Positions 35,696-44,778 of a stretch of DNA of 63,680 nt are shown one piece after another. The stretch is from Gemmatimonadota bacterium (GTDB lineage Bacteria; Gemmatimonadota; Gemmatimonadetes; Longimicrobiales; Gaopeijiaceae). The notes under the pieces were generated by a model. That model worked only from the letters and a program-made list of their open reading frames with translations, was not told the origin of the DNA and did no database searches. Within the stretch, counting starts at the first letter, position 1; every line of letters starts with the position of its first letter. The position numbers were made by a program, and so were the translations under genes. The stretch spans positions 1-63,680 of the forward strand of contig SLCK01000009.1 in assembly GCA_007125845.1 (NCBI GenBank), written 5' to 3'.

Positions 35696-37398
35696 CGTCC
35701 GTCCTCCCGGGTCTTCGCTCCGGCGAAGGCGGCAACGAACCAACCCCGAAACTCGTCCATGCCCGGCGGCTCCAGTCCCGGATGGGGCCGTGCCCCGGGT
35801 CGGAACCCCAGATCCAGGAAGGGAGCCAGGAGAGTGGGATCCCCGCTGATGACATGCACGGGCACGTCCGGGGCGGCGCCGTCTCCCGTAATCAGGGGAG
35901 CGGGTTGATGGTCGCCGAGGGCAATCAGGAGGACGCGCTCGTCCACGTATCGCTCCGCGTAGGCGACCATAGCGTGGACCGCGTAGTCCACGGAAAGTGC
36001 GAAGTGGTCCCGGACCCGGTCCGGTTCCCGCCAAAGCTCCTCCGGTCGCTCTCCCGCGTCGGCCCACCCGGCGAATACGCTGCCCCCGCCAATTCCGTCC
36101 CAGTCGTCGAGAACCGGCAGGATCGGCGTCCAGGGCGCGTGGCTGCTGATGAGCCCGATGACTGCGAATAGGGGTCGGTCGGATCCACCGGCGCGGACTC
36201 GCCGCTCCAGGAACGACCAGGTGTACTGGTCCGGCATCGTGACCCAGTTGAGGGGCGGTCCGGCGTACTCCATCCGGTCGAACGCAAAGATCTCGTCGTA
36301 TCCGAAGCGTTCCCCTTCGGGCCAGGCCAGGGTGATCGCGGGCATCACGGCCGCAGTGCGGTGCCCCACCGCACGGAAGTCGTCGATAAGCGTCCGCCGG
36401 CCCGTCGCGACGAGCAGGTCGTAGCGGAGCTGGCTGTCGAGCCACAGGCCGCTGAGCATCGTGCCGTGCGCGAGCCAGGACTGTCCACCCCGCGTAGGGG
36501 AAGCGAGCGTGCCCGTCACGACGTGAAGCCCGGCGGCGGACATGCGGGCCTCCATGTCGTCGAGGCGGGGTTGGAGAACGGGAGCGTAGCGAGGGTCGTC
36601 CAGGGCCGAAATCCCGTAGGACTCGATGAATGCGAGGAGCACGTCCTTGTCGCCCAGCGATCCGAGCGGATCCACAATTCCCTCGAGGGATGCGGCGGTT
36701 GCGGTCGCCTCTGCCGCGAATCTCTCCCTCTCGCCCAGCAGGTCCCGGAGCTGGCTCGCCTGCTGAGCCGCCACGTGCACCGCCGGTGCCGCCGTCCTCG
36801 GGCCGATCACCGGAACCCGGTCCCCAAAAGCCAGTAGGGGAGCGAGGAAGGCGCACATGGCGATCCCCGCCGCCCAGCGCCCGACCCGGTTTCCAGGCGG
36901 TGGAGTCCGGTCGGGTGCGTTCAGGAGAAGCGCAAGCGCCACAGCAATGCCGATCGCCCCGAGGCCGGCTCCGATCAGCGCGGCGATCCCCATCGACTCG
37001 CCGAGCATTCCGGCGAGGAGGTGGTGGACCGAGGGCGCGATCCCTAGATCCAGAAGGAGGTTCAGCGGGCGGCCGAGGCTCATGAGGAGCGTGGTGTCTG
37101 CAGCGATGAGGACGGCCAGAAGGACGACCGCCACGCCCCCTGCGGTCGCGAAGATGCGATTCCAGCGGTTCGCCGGCAGGAGCGCGAAGAGGGCGACGAG
37201 GAAGACGGCTTCCAGCACGAGCCAGCGCGATCCCACCCAGCCGTCCAGGATCCAGACTGGGGGGAGGAAGAGCGCGTTGACAAGCAGAAACGCAGCCGAC
37301 AACCTGAGGATTCTCCGGAGCGTGAGCCGGGTCTCGACGGCGGGTGCCTGGCCGTTGTCGGGACCACCCCTTGATGATCTGGTCCTAACGTTCCTCAT
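35692..37398 (-). CDS. Membrane sulfatase/LtaS-like phosphotransferase
   Basis: 568 residues. Start at the ATG ending 37398 with GGGAG six bases upstream. Four or five membrane helices (about 25-210) are followed by an extracytoplasmic alkaline-phosphatase-fold domain. Metal-site signatures are VLLAFIESYG and LLIALGDHQPAP, and the nucleophile region is probably ASPTRGGQSWLAHGT. This architecture is shared by LtaS, EptA and OpgB, which move phospho-alcohol groups from lipids to surface glycans. In this cluster it could attach or release a phospho-alcohol headgroup. Divergent from opgH-like gene (105 bases). Confidence 0.83.
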   Translation of the reverse strand: MRNVRTRSSRGGPDNGQAPAVETRLTLRRILRLSAAFLLVNALFLPPVWILDGWVGSRWLVLEAVFLVALFALLPANRWNRIFATAGGVAVVLLAVLIAADTTLLMSLGRPLNLLLDLGIAPSVHHLLAGMLGESMGIAALIGAGLGAIGIAVALALLLNAPDRTPPPGNRVGRWAAGIAMCAFLAPLLAFGDRVPVIGPRTAAPAVHVAAQQASQLRDLLGERERFAAEATATAASLEGIVDPLGSLGDKDVLLAFIESYGISALDDPRYAPVLQPRLDDMEARMSAAGLHVVTGTLASPTRGGQSWLAHGTMLSGLWLDSQLRYDLLVATGRRTLIDDFRAVGHRTAAVMPAITLAWPEGERFGYDEIFAFDRMEYAGPPLNWVTMPDQYTWSFLERRVRAGGSDRPLFAVIGLISSHAPWTPILPVLDDWDGIGGGSVFAGWADAGERPEELWREPDRVRDHFALSVDYAVHAMVAYAERYVDERVLLIALGDHQPAPLITGDGAAPDVPVHVISGDPTLLAPFLDLGFRPGARPHPGLEPPGMDEFRGWFVAAFAGAKTREDGR

Positions 37399-37503
37399 GC
37401 TGTTCTCCCGACTCCAGCTTCCCGAACCCGGACGAGCCGTGCCCGACCCGGACTCCCCGCTGCGACCCCGGTTCCCTGAACCGCGACCCCCGTTCACTGA
37501 ACC

Positions 37504-39435
37504 ATGGTGAGTCCGGACGGGTTCGCGCACAATGGAGGCTCCCCGGCCGGGAGCACGTGCGCAACCACTCGGATTCGTCCACCGCTGATACGGGCGAGGC
37601 GTTGGCTGTTCTTTGGTCTGGTAGCCACGACCACTGCAGTCGCAGTGGCGATGATGGCCCACGTTGTGGGCGGATCCGACTCGACCGTCGGGGGAGCACT
37701 CGAGCTGGCGATTATCGTCCTCTTCGCGCTCAATTTCTGCTGGATCACGATGGCGTTCTGGACCGGCACGGTGGGGTTCTGCCTCCTGGCGGCAGGCCGG
37801 GATCCCCTCTCACTGCTCAAGACGCCCCGATCGGCTGGGGAGACACCGATCGTGACGCGGACGGCGCTGGTCATGCCCGTTCACAACGAGGACCCGCGGC
37901 GGGTGACAGCCGGACTGGCGGCGACCCTCCGCTCCCTGGCCCGGACGGGTGAAGGGGATCGTTTCGACGCTTTCCTGCTGAGCGACACGACGGATCCGGA
38001 CATCGCCCTGGAAGAGGAAGCGACCTGGGCCGAGCTCCGCCGCGACTTCGACGGCCCGATCCGAGCCTACTACCGTCGGCGCTCCTCGAACACCGGCCGT
38101 AAGGCCGGGAACATCCAGGACTTCTGTCAGCGCTGGGGAACCCGCTACGACTTCATGGTGGTCCTCGACGCGGACAGCGTCATGGACGGCACGACCTTGG
38201 TGGACCTGGTCCGCACGATGCAGGCGAATCCCGACGCGGCGCTCCTTCAGACGCTTCCCACACCCGTTCGCCGGGACACGCTGTTCGGGCGGATCCTCCA
38301 GTTCGGGCGATGGCTCTATGGTCCGATTCTGGCCACGGGGATCAGCTTCTGGCAGACGGACTCGGGGAACTACTGGGGACACAACGCCATCGTCCGGGTG
38401 AAGCCCTTCACGGACCACTGCGGGCTGCCGGTCCTTCCGGGCCGACCTCCCCGGGGAGGTGAGATCCTCAGCCACGATTTCGTCGAGGCTGCTCTCCTGA
38501 GAAGGGCGGGTTGGAAGATCTATCTACTTCCCACCACCGGTGGAAGCTACGAGGAGGTGCCGGGCAATATTCTCGACTACGCCAAGCGGGACCAACGGTG
38601 GAGCCAGGGGAACCTCCAGCACCTCAAGCTTCTCCGAACGCCCGGGTTGCACCACGCGAGCCGGATGCACTTCGCAGTGGGAGCGATGGGGTACGTCGCA
38701 TCGGCCCTCTGGATGCTCATGCTCATGGCGGGCACCGCCTACGCTCTCCTTCCGAGGGCCGGAGGTGGGCCGCACGGAGCGGTGAGCATGTCGCAGCGGA
38801 TGGGGTGGCCCTCCTGGGAGGCAGGCGTGGTGGTCCCACTTCTCGCGGTCGTCCTTGTGGTTCTCTTCCTGCCCAAGTTTCTGGCGATGGGGTTGGCGTT
38901 GGCAAGGCACCCGGAACGGTATGGTGGCTCGGGACGCCTGATTGCCAGCACGCTACTCGAAACCATCGCCGCGATCATCGTCACCCCCATCATGATGGTG
39001 TACCACAGCCACTTCGTGCTGAGCTTTCTCCGGGGGCGCGGCGTCGGATGGGATCCCCAGAACCGGGACGGACGGGCGATCTCCTGGACGGAGGCGTGGA
39101 GGCAGACGGTAGCGATCACCGTCATCGGCGTCGGGTGGACGGGACTCACCCTCTTTCATGAACCTTCTCTTCTCGTCTGGATGAGCCCGATCCTCGCCGG
39201 GCTCGTGTTCGCGGTCCCGGTGATTCGTTGGACGAGCATGCCTTCGGCGGGGAGGTGGGCACGGCGGCGAGGGCTCTTCCTGGTTCCCTCGGAATTGTCG
39301 CCGCCCCCCGTGCTCGCGGAGGCTGAGTCGACAACTCCGGCCTCGCCCACCCGCTTCGGACCTCTGGCGCCGTGGCATCTCCCACCCGAGCAACCGCGCG
39401 CCATGGCCACGCAGAGCCTCGGTCGAAGGCCGTAG
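37504..39435 (+). CDS. opgH: Glucans biosynthesis glucosyltransferase H (OpgH/MdoH)
   Basis: 643 residues, family GT2 with about seven membrane helices. Catalytic features: TALVMPVHNEDPRRV, VVLDADSVMDGTTLVDL (DxD), ILSHDFVEAALLRRAGW, and the Q-x-x-RW type motif KRDQRWSQGNLQHLKLL. It polymerises UDP-glucose into the osmoregulated periplasmic glucan backbone. It is shorter than E. coli OpgH (847), mainly in the N-terminal extension and the C-terminus. OpgG, its usual operon partner, is not in the window. The divergent membrane sulfatase-like gene resembles OpgB architecture, which adds phosphoglycerol to such glucans, so the pair may be functionally linked instead. Confidence 0.92.
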   Translation: MVSPDGFAHNGGSPAGSTCATTRIRPPLIRARRWLFFGLVATTTAVAVAMMAHVVGGSDSTVGGALELAIIVLFALNFCWITMAFWTGTVGFCLLAAGRDPLSLLKTPRSAGETPIVTRTALVMPVHNEDPRRVTAGLAATLRSLARTGEGDRFDAFLLSDTTDPDIALEEEATWAELRRDFDGPIRAYYRRRSSNTGRKAGNIQDFCQRWGTRYDFMVVLDADSVMDGTTLVDLVRTMQANPDAALLQTLPTPVRRDTLFGRILQFGRWLYGPILATGISFWQTDSGNYWGHNAIVRVKPFTDHCGLPVLPGRPPRGGEILSHDFVEAALLRRAGWKIYLLPTTGGSYEEVPGNILDYAKRDQRWSQGNLQHLKLLRTPGLHHASRMHFAVGAMGYVASALWMLMLMAGTAYALLPRAGGGPHGAVSMSQRMGWPSWEAGVVVPLLAVVLVVLFLPKFLAMGLALARHPERYGGSGRLIASTLLETIAAIIVTPIMMVYHSHFVLSFLRGRGVGWDPQNRDGRAISWTEAWRQTVAITVIGVGWTGLTLFHEPSLLVWMSPILAGLVFAVPVIRWTSMPSAGRWARRRGLFLVPSELSPPPVLAEAESTTPASPTRFGPLAPWHLPPEQPRAMATQSLGRRP

Positions 39436-39605
39436 GACGAGACCTCCTCGATCTGGGAGCGGCCGCCGAGCCAAGATCCTCCGTTCGCGGAGCGCTCGAT
39501 TGCTTCGAGTCGCCCGAAGCATGTGGTTCGACGGAGCGGCATCTGAAACCTTCGGGACATCCGCCGTGTCCTCCCAGTGATGCCCGATCGAGAGACGACC
39601 TTCAG

Positions 39606-40178
39606 ATGACCGACCACGGTGCGTTCGAAGCCTTTGTGCTCCGCTTCCAGGACATGGTCTTCGCAACCGCCGTCCGGCTGCTTGGAGGGCCCGCCGAAGC
39701 GGAAGACGTGGCGCAGACGGTCTTTCTTCGTGCCTTCGAGCATTTTGAGACCCTGGATGGGAATCCGGCTGCTGCCGGTTGGCTCAAGACGACGACCCGA
39801 AACCTGTGCCTCAATCACCTGTCCAGACACCGGGCTCGTTGGTCTCTCTTCAGCGAGTTGGGCCGTGAAGGTGACCGGGAGCCCCGGAACGCTGGGGGGA
39901 TCATGGCGGATCGATCTGCCAGCGGCGGAGGAGCCGCCGAGACCGCTGCGGCGACAGCCGATCAGCCCACCGACCCCCGGATTCCGGCGCTGGAGCGGGC
40001 CCTCCGGGAGCTCCCTGAGCATCAACGGGTGCCTGTGGTGCTGTATCACTTTCAAGAGATGAGCTACCGGGAGATCGCCGGCACGCTGGGCATATCGCTG
40101 GGAAAGGTGAAGACCGACATCCACCGAGGCCGAAGGGCCTTGAAAGCACACATCGAGAGCGACGATAAACGTGAATGA
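39606..40178 (+). CDS. ECF-family RNA polymerase sigma factor
   Basis: 190 residues. Region 2: FVLRFQDMVFATAVRLLG and AEDVAQTVFLRAFEHFETL; region 4: LPEHQRVPVVLYHFQEMSYREIAGTLGISLGKVKTDIHRGR. Start ATG 39606 follows a 170-base gap after opgH; its Shine-Dalgarno is weak. A glycine/alanine-rich linker (about 95-125) separates the two regions. The next gene starts inside its last codons, and the pair plus the bactofilin-RDD gene form an operon. Confidence 0.9.
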   Translation: MTDHGAFEAFVLRFQDMVFATAVRLLGGPAEAEDVAQTVFLRAFEHFETLDGNPAAAGWLKTTTRNLCLNHLSRHRARWSLFSELGREGDREPRNAGGIMADRSASGGGAAETAAATADQPTDPRIPALERALRELPEHQRVPVVLYHFQEMSYREIAGTLGISLGKVKTDIHRGRRALKAHIESDDKRE

Positions 40179-40638
40179 TCCCGAAGATCTGGAGTTGGAA
40201 CGAGCGGTAGCCAGGGCTTTGTTACGCCTCCCTGAGCCGAAGGCGCCGCCCGGGTTGCTGCCGCGCGTTCTGCAGGCGGCCGGAAACCCGGTCGTCCATT
40301 CTCGGCGAACCCAGGATTGGCGAAGCTGGCCTGTTGGATGGCGGATCGCCTGGGCCACACTTCTCGGATTCCTCGTGGTGGTCATCCATCGAGGGCTGGC
40401 CGTGGTGGAGGGTCCGGTGACGGGACGCGGGTTCGGCTTCTTGGAACGAACGCGTTTGGGCGACACACTCGGGTCCCTCGGCGACCCGTCCGTCCGTGCC
40501 CTCGTCTCGGTGATCGGCACGCTTGAAGCACCGGTGATGGAGCTGGTTCTGGCCATCGTCCTGGTGATGCTCGCTCTCATCCTGGTCGTGGGCACGGCCA
40601 TCTTCAATACGGCCCGAGGAGGGCCTCTCCAAACATGA
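40171..40638 (+). CDS. Short membrane protein, probable anti-sigma-like partner
   Basis: 155 residues from a GTG that overlaps the sigma factor end by 8 bases. The N-terminus is a charged helix (LELERAVARALLRLPEPKAPPGLLPRVL), in the style of anti-sigma N-termini but without a zinc-binding HxxxCxxC. Two hydrophobic segments follow (WRIAWATLLGFLVVVI and MELVLAIVLVMLALILVVG). No family recognised. Anti-sigma activity is inferred from position and topology only. Confidence 0.65.
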   Translation: MNDPEDLELERAVARALLRLPEPKAPPGLLPRVLQAAGNPVVHSRRTQDWRSWPVGWRIAWATLLGFLVVVIHRGLAVVEGPVTGRGFGFLERTRLGDTLGSLGDPSVRALVSVIGTLEAPVMELVLAIVLVMLALILVVGTAIFNTARGGPLQT

Positions 40639-42137
40639 AACTCAACGTGCGCGCCGTTCTCGTCCTGGGCCTCCTCTCCGCACTGACCAGCCTCGCCACC
40701 GCGACCCAGCTCCCGGCGTATCAGACCGGGCCCGATAGCCCTCGCACCGTGGTTCGCGTAGGTGTCGATCACACGGTGGGGATCGACGAGGTGGTTCGGG
40801 AAGTGGTCCTGGTGATGGGGTCCGCCTCCATCGAGGGGCGCGTGGAAAGGGACGTGGTGGTGGTCTTGGGAGCCTTGAGCCTCGGACCCAGCGCATCGGT
40901 CGGGGGAAGCGTGGTGAACGTGGCCGGCCGTACCCAGGTGGAGCCGGGTGCGGAAGTGGCAGGGGACCTCGTGGTGGTGGCCGGCGGCGCCGATTTGCCC
41001 GCTGGATTCCTGGCGGGAGGAGAGGAGGTCGTCATCGGGACCGCGGCTCTGGGCGACCAGATGACCGCGGTGCTCCCCTGGTTCACGCGAGGACTGCTCT
41101 GGGGACGGCCCCTGGTCCCCGATCTGGGGTGGGTCTGGCTCGCCGTGGGAGGCACTCTTTTTTTCTACCTGGTGCTCAGCCTCCTCTTCGACCGTCCGCT
41201 TCGCACCTGTTCGCGAGTTCTCTCGGAACGGCCCCTCAGCACTTCGCTGGTGGGCCTGCTGGTGTTGTTTCTCATCGGACCGGTCTCCTTCATCCTCACG
41301 GTCTCTGTGGTGGGCATCGCAGTCCTCCCCTTCGCCCTCTCCGCGCTGTTCATCGCAGGTGTCTTTGGTCGAGTGGCGGTCATCCGTTGGCTGGGAAGCC
41401 GGCTGATGGTGGAAGGACCGGAGGAGACCCGGCTCGAGGGGCTTCGCTCATTGGGGATCGGGTCCGCCGTCCTGGTACTGGCGTACCTGATTCCGGTGCT
41501 CGGTATGGTGACGTGGATGCTGGTGGGCCTTCTCGGCCTGGGTGCGGTCACCCTGGCCTTCGTCGAGGGCCTGGCTCGAGAAAGCCCCACCCTGGAGCGG
41601 GAAGAGGTGTCTTCTTCGGGTTCCCTTGCATCCGAACCCCACCCGGCTTCCGCGCCTCAGTCCGAATACTCGGAGTCCCCTGGCCCGCAATCGACCGAGG
41701 ATGAGGACGTCGGCTCCAGGGCCCAGGTCCCTCCGATGCCGGACCCCGACCGACCCCTCTTTCCCTTCGCCGGGTTCGCTCCCCGCTTCGGCGCGTTCCT
41801 GCTGGATCTGCTGCTCGTGGCCGTCGCGACCAGCCTCCTGGGCATCACCCAGCGTCCTGGAACCTTTCTCCTGTGGCTCCTCGCGTACCACATCGCCTTC
41901 TGGAGCTGGAAGGCCACCACTGTGGGCGGCATCGTGTGCAGGCTCCGCATCGTCCGATCCGACTCGGAGCCGCCGAACTTCGCGGATGCCCTGGTGCGTG
42001 GGCTCTCCAGCATCTTTTCGTTGGCGGCAGCGGGGATCGGCGGCCTCTGGATCCTGGTGGATCCGCAGAACCGAACCTGGCACGACAAGATCGCCGGTAC
42101 GTACGTGGTGCGAGTGCCTCGCGACCACCCCCTCTAG
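40635..42137 (+). CDS. Bactofilin-like/polymer-forming domain fused to RDD membrane domain
   Basis: 500 residues; ATG overlaps the previous stop by four bases. A signal peptide (LVLGLLSALTSLATA) is followed by a short beta-helix like that of bactofilins and polymer-forming proteins (about 45-135: EVVLVMGSASIEGRVERDVVVVLGALSLGPSASVGGS). Then come four membrane helices (150-300), an acidic Ser/Pro-rich linker (310-370) and a C-terminal RDD domain (372-490: FAPRFGAFLLDLLLVAVATSLLG, RTWHDKIAGTYVV). A periplasmic scaffold tied to a membrane channel or organiser fits the layout; actual function is unknown. Controlled by the upstream ECF sigma pair. Confidence 0.8.
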   Translation: MKLNVRAVLVLGLLSALTSLATATQLPAYQTGPDSPRTVVRVGVDHTVGIDEVVREVVLVMGSASIEGRVERDVVVVLGALSLGPSASVGGSVVNVAGRTQVEPGAEVAGDLVVVAGGADLPAGFLAGGEEVVIGTAALGDQMTAVLPWFTRGLLWGRPLVPDLGWVWLAVGGTLFFYLVLSLLFDRPLRTCSRVLSERPLSTSLVGLLVLFLIGPVSFILTVSVVGIAVLPFALSALFIAGVFGRVAVIRWLGSRLMVEGPEETRLEGLRSLGIGSAVLVLAYLIPVLGMVTWMLVGLLGLGAVTLAFVEGLARESPTLEREEVSSSGSLASEPHPASAPQSEYSESPGPQSTEDEDVGSRAQVPPMPDPDRPLFPFAGFAPRFGAFLLDLLLVAVATSLLGITQRPGTFLLWLLAYHIAFWSWKATTVGGIVCRLRIVRSDSEPPNFADALVRGLSSIFSLAAAGIGGLWILVDPQNRTWHDKIAGTYVVRVPRDHPL

Positions 42138-42177
42138 GAATTTTCCTGGAGGGGCTTCCGGTCTGCCGTAGAGTCTC

Positions 42178-43263
42178 CTACGGTCGGATTCGATGGTGTT
42201 TGACCACTCTGCGCTGCAGCACCTCACCTCCGTACACGTTGCCGTCGGCGTCCACGGCCACTCCTTCCGGCCCGCTCGTACCCGATTCGTTGGGATCCGG
42301 GTGACTGTCCGGAATGAAGTAGTCCACCCACCCCGTACGAGCGTCCCCGATGCGAATGCCCCGCTCCCATCCCGGATTGCGGCGGCCCTGGTGAGCCTCG
42401 TCGGCCAGGCTCGACTCGGAATCCGCTACGTAGATCCTGTCGTTCTCGTCGATGAAGATCCCGCTCGGTCGGCCGAACTGGGTCCAGAACTCGAGGAAGT
42501 TTCCGTCCTGGTCGAAGAGTTGGATCCGATTGTTCTTCCTGTCGCCCACGAAGAGTCGTCCCTGTGAGTCCATCGCGAGCGCGTGGGGGTCGTGAAGCTG
42601 GCCCGGACCGAATCCGGTCTCGCCCCAGGTCTCGAGATAGGTCCCATCCGGTGCGTATTTCACGATCCGATTCGGTGGGTCAGTGCCGTGGTTGTCCACG
42701 ACGTAGATTTCTCCGTTCGGCGCAACCAGCACATCCGAGGGACGATTCAGAAACTCGGGCGGATCTCCAGCCGTCCCCGGTGTCCCGAGCGTCATCAGCA
42801 GCTCGCCTTCAGGGCTGAACTTCATCACGGAGTGGCCCAGACCGTAGTCCTCGGCATCGCCCACCATCGCGTCGGTGATCCAGACGCTTCCGTCCGGCTC
42901 GACGAAGATCCCGTGGGGCCAACTGATCAGTCCCGCCCCGAAGCTCCTCAGGACGTTCCCGTCGGTGTCCATCAAGAGGACCGGATCAAGGTCCGATCCC
43001 ACGCAACTATTCACGCCGCACCGCTCGGCCACCCAGAGATTCCCGTCCGGCGCGGGGTATATTGCGCTCACCGCCCCCCATTCCCTCCCGTCGGGAAGCT
43101 CACCCCATTCGGAGTCCGGCCGGAACGGATTGGTCTGAGCGTTCAGATCCCCTGCCAGGACCGCCAGCGCCGCGGCGAAGACCACCCCGAACAGGAAGAC
43201 CGTCGAGGGGGACAGGTGCGCCCCCCCGGGTGGGCAATGGTTGTTCCGAATCGTCGCATGCAT
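42178..43263 (-). CDS. Exported NHL-repeat beta-propeller protein
   Basis: 361 residues from the ATG ending 43263, with GGAGGGGG just upstream and a signal peptide (STVFLFGVVFAAALAVLAGDLNA). Several NHL blades are seen: GNVLRSFGAGLISWPHGIFV, RPSDVLVAPNGEIYVVDN, DPHALAMDSQGRLFVGDRKN, RPSGIFIDENDRIYVADS and GPEGVAVDADGNVYGGEV. Relatives include peptidylglycine alpha-amidating lyase-like and six-bladed propeller proteins. A binding or structural role in the periplasm is likely; no catalytic residues can be assigned with confidence. Convergent with the bactofilin-RDD gene. Confidence 0.85.
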   Translation of the reverse strand: MHATIRNNHCPPGGAHLSPSTVFLFGVVFAAALAVLAGDLNAQTNPFRPDSEWGELPDGREWGAVSAIYPAPDGNLWVAERCGVNSCVGSDLDPVLLMDTDGNVLRSFGAGLISWPHGIFVEPDGSVWITDAMVGDAEDYGLGHSVMKFSPEGELLMTLGTPGTAGDPPEFLNRPSDVLVAPNGEIYVVDNHGTDPPNRIVKYAPDGTYLETWGETGFGPGQLHDPHALAMDSQGRLFVGDRKNNRIQLFDQDGNFLEFWTQFGRPSGIFIDENDRIYVADSESSLADEAHQGRRNPGWERGIRIGDARTGWVDYFIPDSHPDPNESGTSGPEGVAVDADGNVYGGEVLQRRVVKHHRIRP

Positions 43264-43392
43264 GGTTCCCCCTCCGCTCTGACATTGGTTCTCTGGATTG
43301 GATGCCGGGCACGATCCAATGGCCCTGTGGTGCGAGAAGGCAACGTATGTAGAGAGCTCATCGGCGGACAAGCGAAGGGAAGGCGAGCTGTC

Positions 43393-44601
43393 TCACTCGC
43401 CCACGACCTTCGCGTCGACCAACGCCCGGATTTCCTCGTCCCGGTAGCCGGCTGATCTGAGAATCTCCCACGTGTGCTCTCCCAGGAGGGGAGGCGAATG
43501 CACCCGCTGCTTCCTCCCCCCGGGGAAGCGGACCGGAGGACCGGGGATGCGGATCTCGCCGGCGGTGGGATGCGACACCGTTCGGACCAGCTCGCGGAAG
43601 AGAACTTGAGGATGTGTGAGGGCACGGTCCAATGAGTTGATGGGGGCCACGGGGACGCCCAGGGGATTCAGGTCTTCCTCCCACTCTTCGGCGCTCCGTT
43701 CTCGGAAGGCGGCCTCGAGCTCGGGCACGAGCTCTTCCCGATGTTCCACCCGCTTCGGGTTCGTACTGAATCGTGCGTCCTCCGCAAGCTCCGGCCGGCC
43801 CAGCTCCTCACAGAGGGTACGGAACTGCCGGTCGTTGCCCACCGCCACCATGATCCTCCGGTCGCGGGCCCGGAAGACCTGGTAGGGAACGATGCTCGGA
43901 TGGCTGTTGCCGTATCGCTTCGGGACCTCTCCGGACGCGAGGTAGCTGCCCGCCTGGTTCGCAAGGGCTGCGACCTGGGCATCCAGGAGGGAGAGGTCGA
44001 TTTCCTGCCCCTTCCCCGTGCGCTCGCGCTCCAGGAGCGCCGCCGCCACCGCGTACGCCGCAAGAGCACCAGTGAGGACGTCGATGATCGCCACTCCCAC
44101 CTTCATCGGTTCCCCATCAGGCTCTCCCGTGATGCTCATGAGACCGCCGAACGCCTCGAGGATGACGTCGTAGCCGGGCCGCTCCGCGTACGGGCCCTGC
44201 CGGCCGAAGCCGGAGATCGAGAGATAGACGAGGCGTGGGTTGAGGGGACGGAGACAGTTCGCGTATCCGAGTCCCCAGCGCTCCATCGTACCGAGCTTGA
44301 AGTTCTCCACGAGAGCGTCTGCCTCCCTGGCCAGCCGCCGGAGAACCTCCTGACCCCGGGGGTCCGCCAGGTTCAAGGCCAGACTTCGCTTGTTCCGGTT
44401 CACGGAGAGGTAGTACGCCGCCTCTCCCCCGACGAAAGGAGGCCCCCACGTACGGGTCTGGTCTCCGGTCAGGGGCTCCACCTTCACGATCTCGGCGCCG
44501 GCGTCGCCCAGGAGCATGGTTCCAAAGGGTCCGGCCAGGACGCGGGTGAGATCCAGGATGCGGACCCCGGCGAGGGGCCCTCTCTCCTCTTGGGCCGTCA
44601 T
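43393..44601 (-). CDS. CaiB/BaiF-type CoA transferase (family III)
   Basis: 402 residues; GGAGGAGG precedes the ATG. N-terminal signature: GVRILDLTRVLAGPFGTMLLGDAGAEIVKVE. The nucleophilic Asp is in PGYDVILEAFGG, which forms the acyl-CoA intermediate. GKGQEIDLSLLDAQVAALANQ and the C-terminal SPPLLGEHTWEIL are typical. It moves CoA between carboxylic acids (formate/oxalate, carnitine, bile acid types). It is divergent from a TAXI-TRAP transporter (177 bases), so the transported acid may be its substrate. Confidence 0.93.
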   Translation of the reverse strand: MTAQEERGPLAGVRILDLTRVLAGPFGTMLLGDAGAEIVKVEPLTGDQTRTWGPPFVGGEAAYYLSVNRNKRSLALNLADPRGQEVLRRLAREADALVENFKLGTMERWGLGYANCLRPLNPRLVYLSISGFGRQGPYAERPGYDVILEAFGGLMSITGEPDGEPMKVGVAIIDVLTGALAAYAVAAALLERERTGKGQEIDLSLLDAQVAALANQAGSYLASGEVPKRYGNSHPSIVPYQVFRARDRRIMVAVGNDRQFRTLCEELGRPELAEDARFSTNPKRVEHREELVPELEAAFRERSAEEWEEDLNPLGVPVAPINSLDRALTHPQVLFRELVRTVSHPTAGEIRIPGPPVRFPGGRKQRVHSPPLLGEHTWEILRSAGYRDEEIRALVDAKVVGE

Positions 44602-44778
44602 CGTCGCATCGTCCTCCTCCGGACTCGGTGCCGAGCTGCGAGTGCCCTGGTCCCCGATTCGTGTGCGGCCCTCCTCTCGACGGGAAGGGATCGACGCTGC
44701 ATTCTAACCCATTCGACTCATCCACCGGAAAGGGGCGAGGGGCGAACCCGCCCGCTCGCTCCGGGAGAGAATGCGCCC

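Noticed and set aside
27017-37398. Riboflavin or queuosine operon
   Set aside because: No lumazine synthase, riboflavin synthase, RibD deaminase, QueC, QueE or QueF is present, and the PTPS-like protein lacks QueD catalytic residues.
43741-44778. Upstream extension of the TAXI lipoprotein frame
   Set aside because: It runs antisense through the CaiB gene; the lipobox and Shine-Dalgarno fix the start at 44779.
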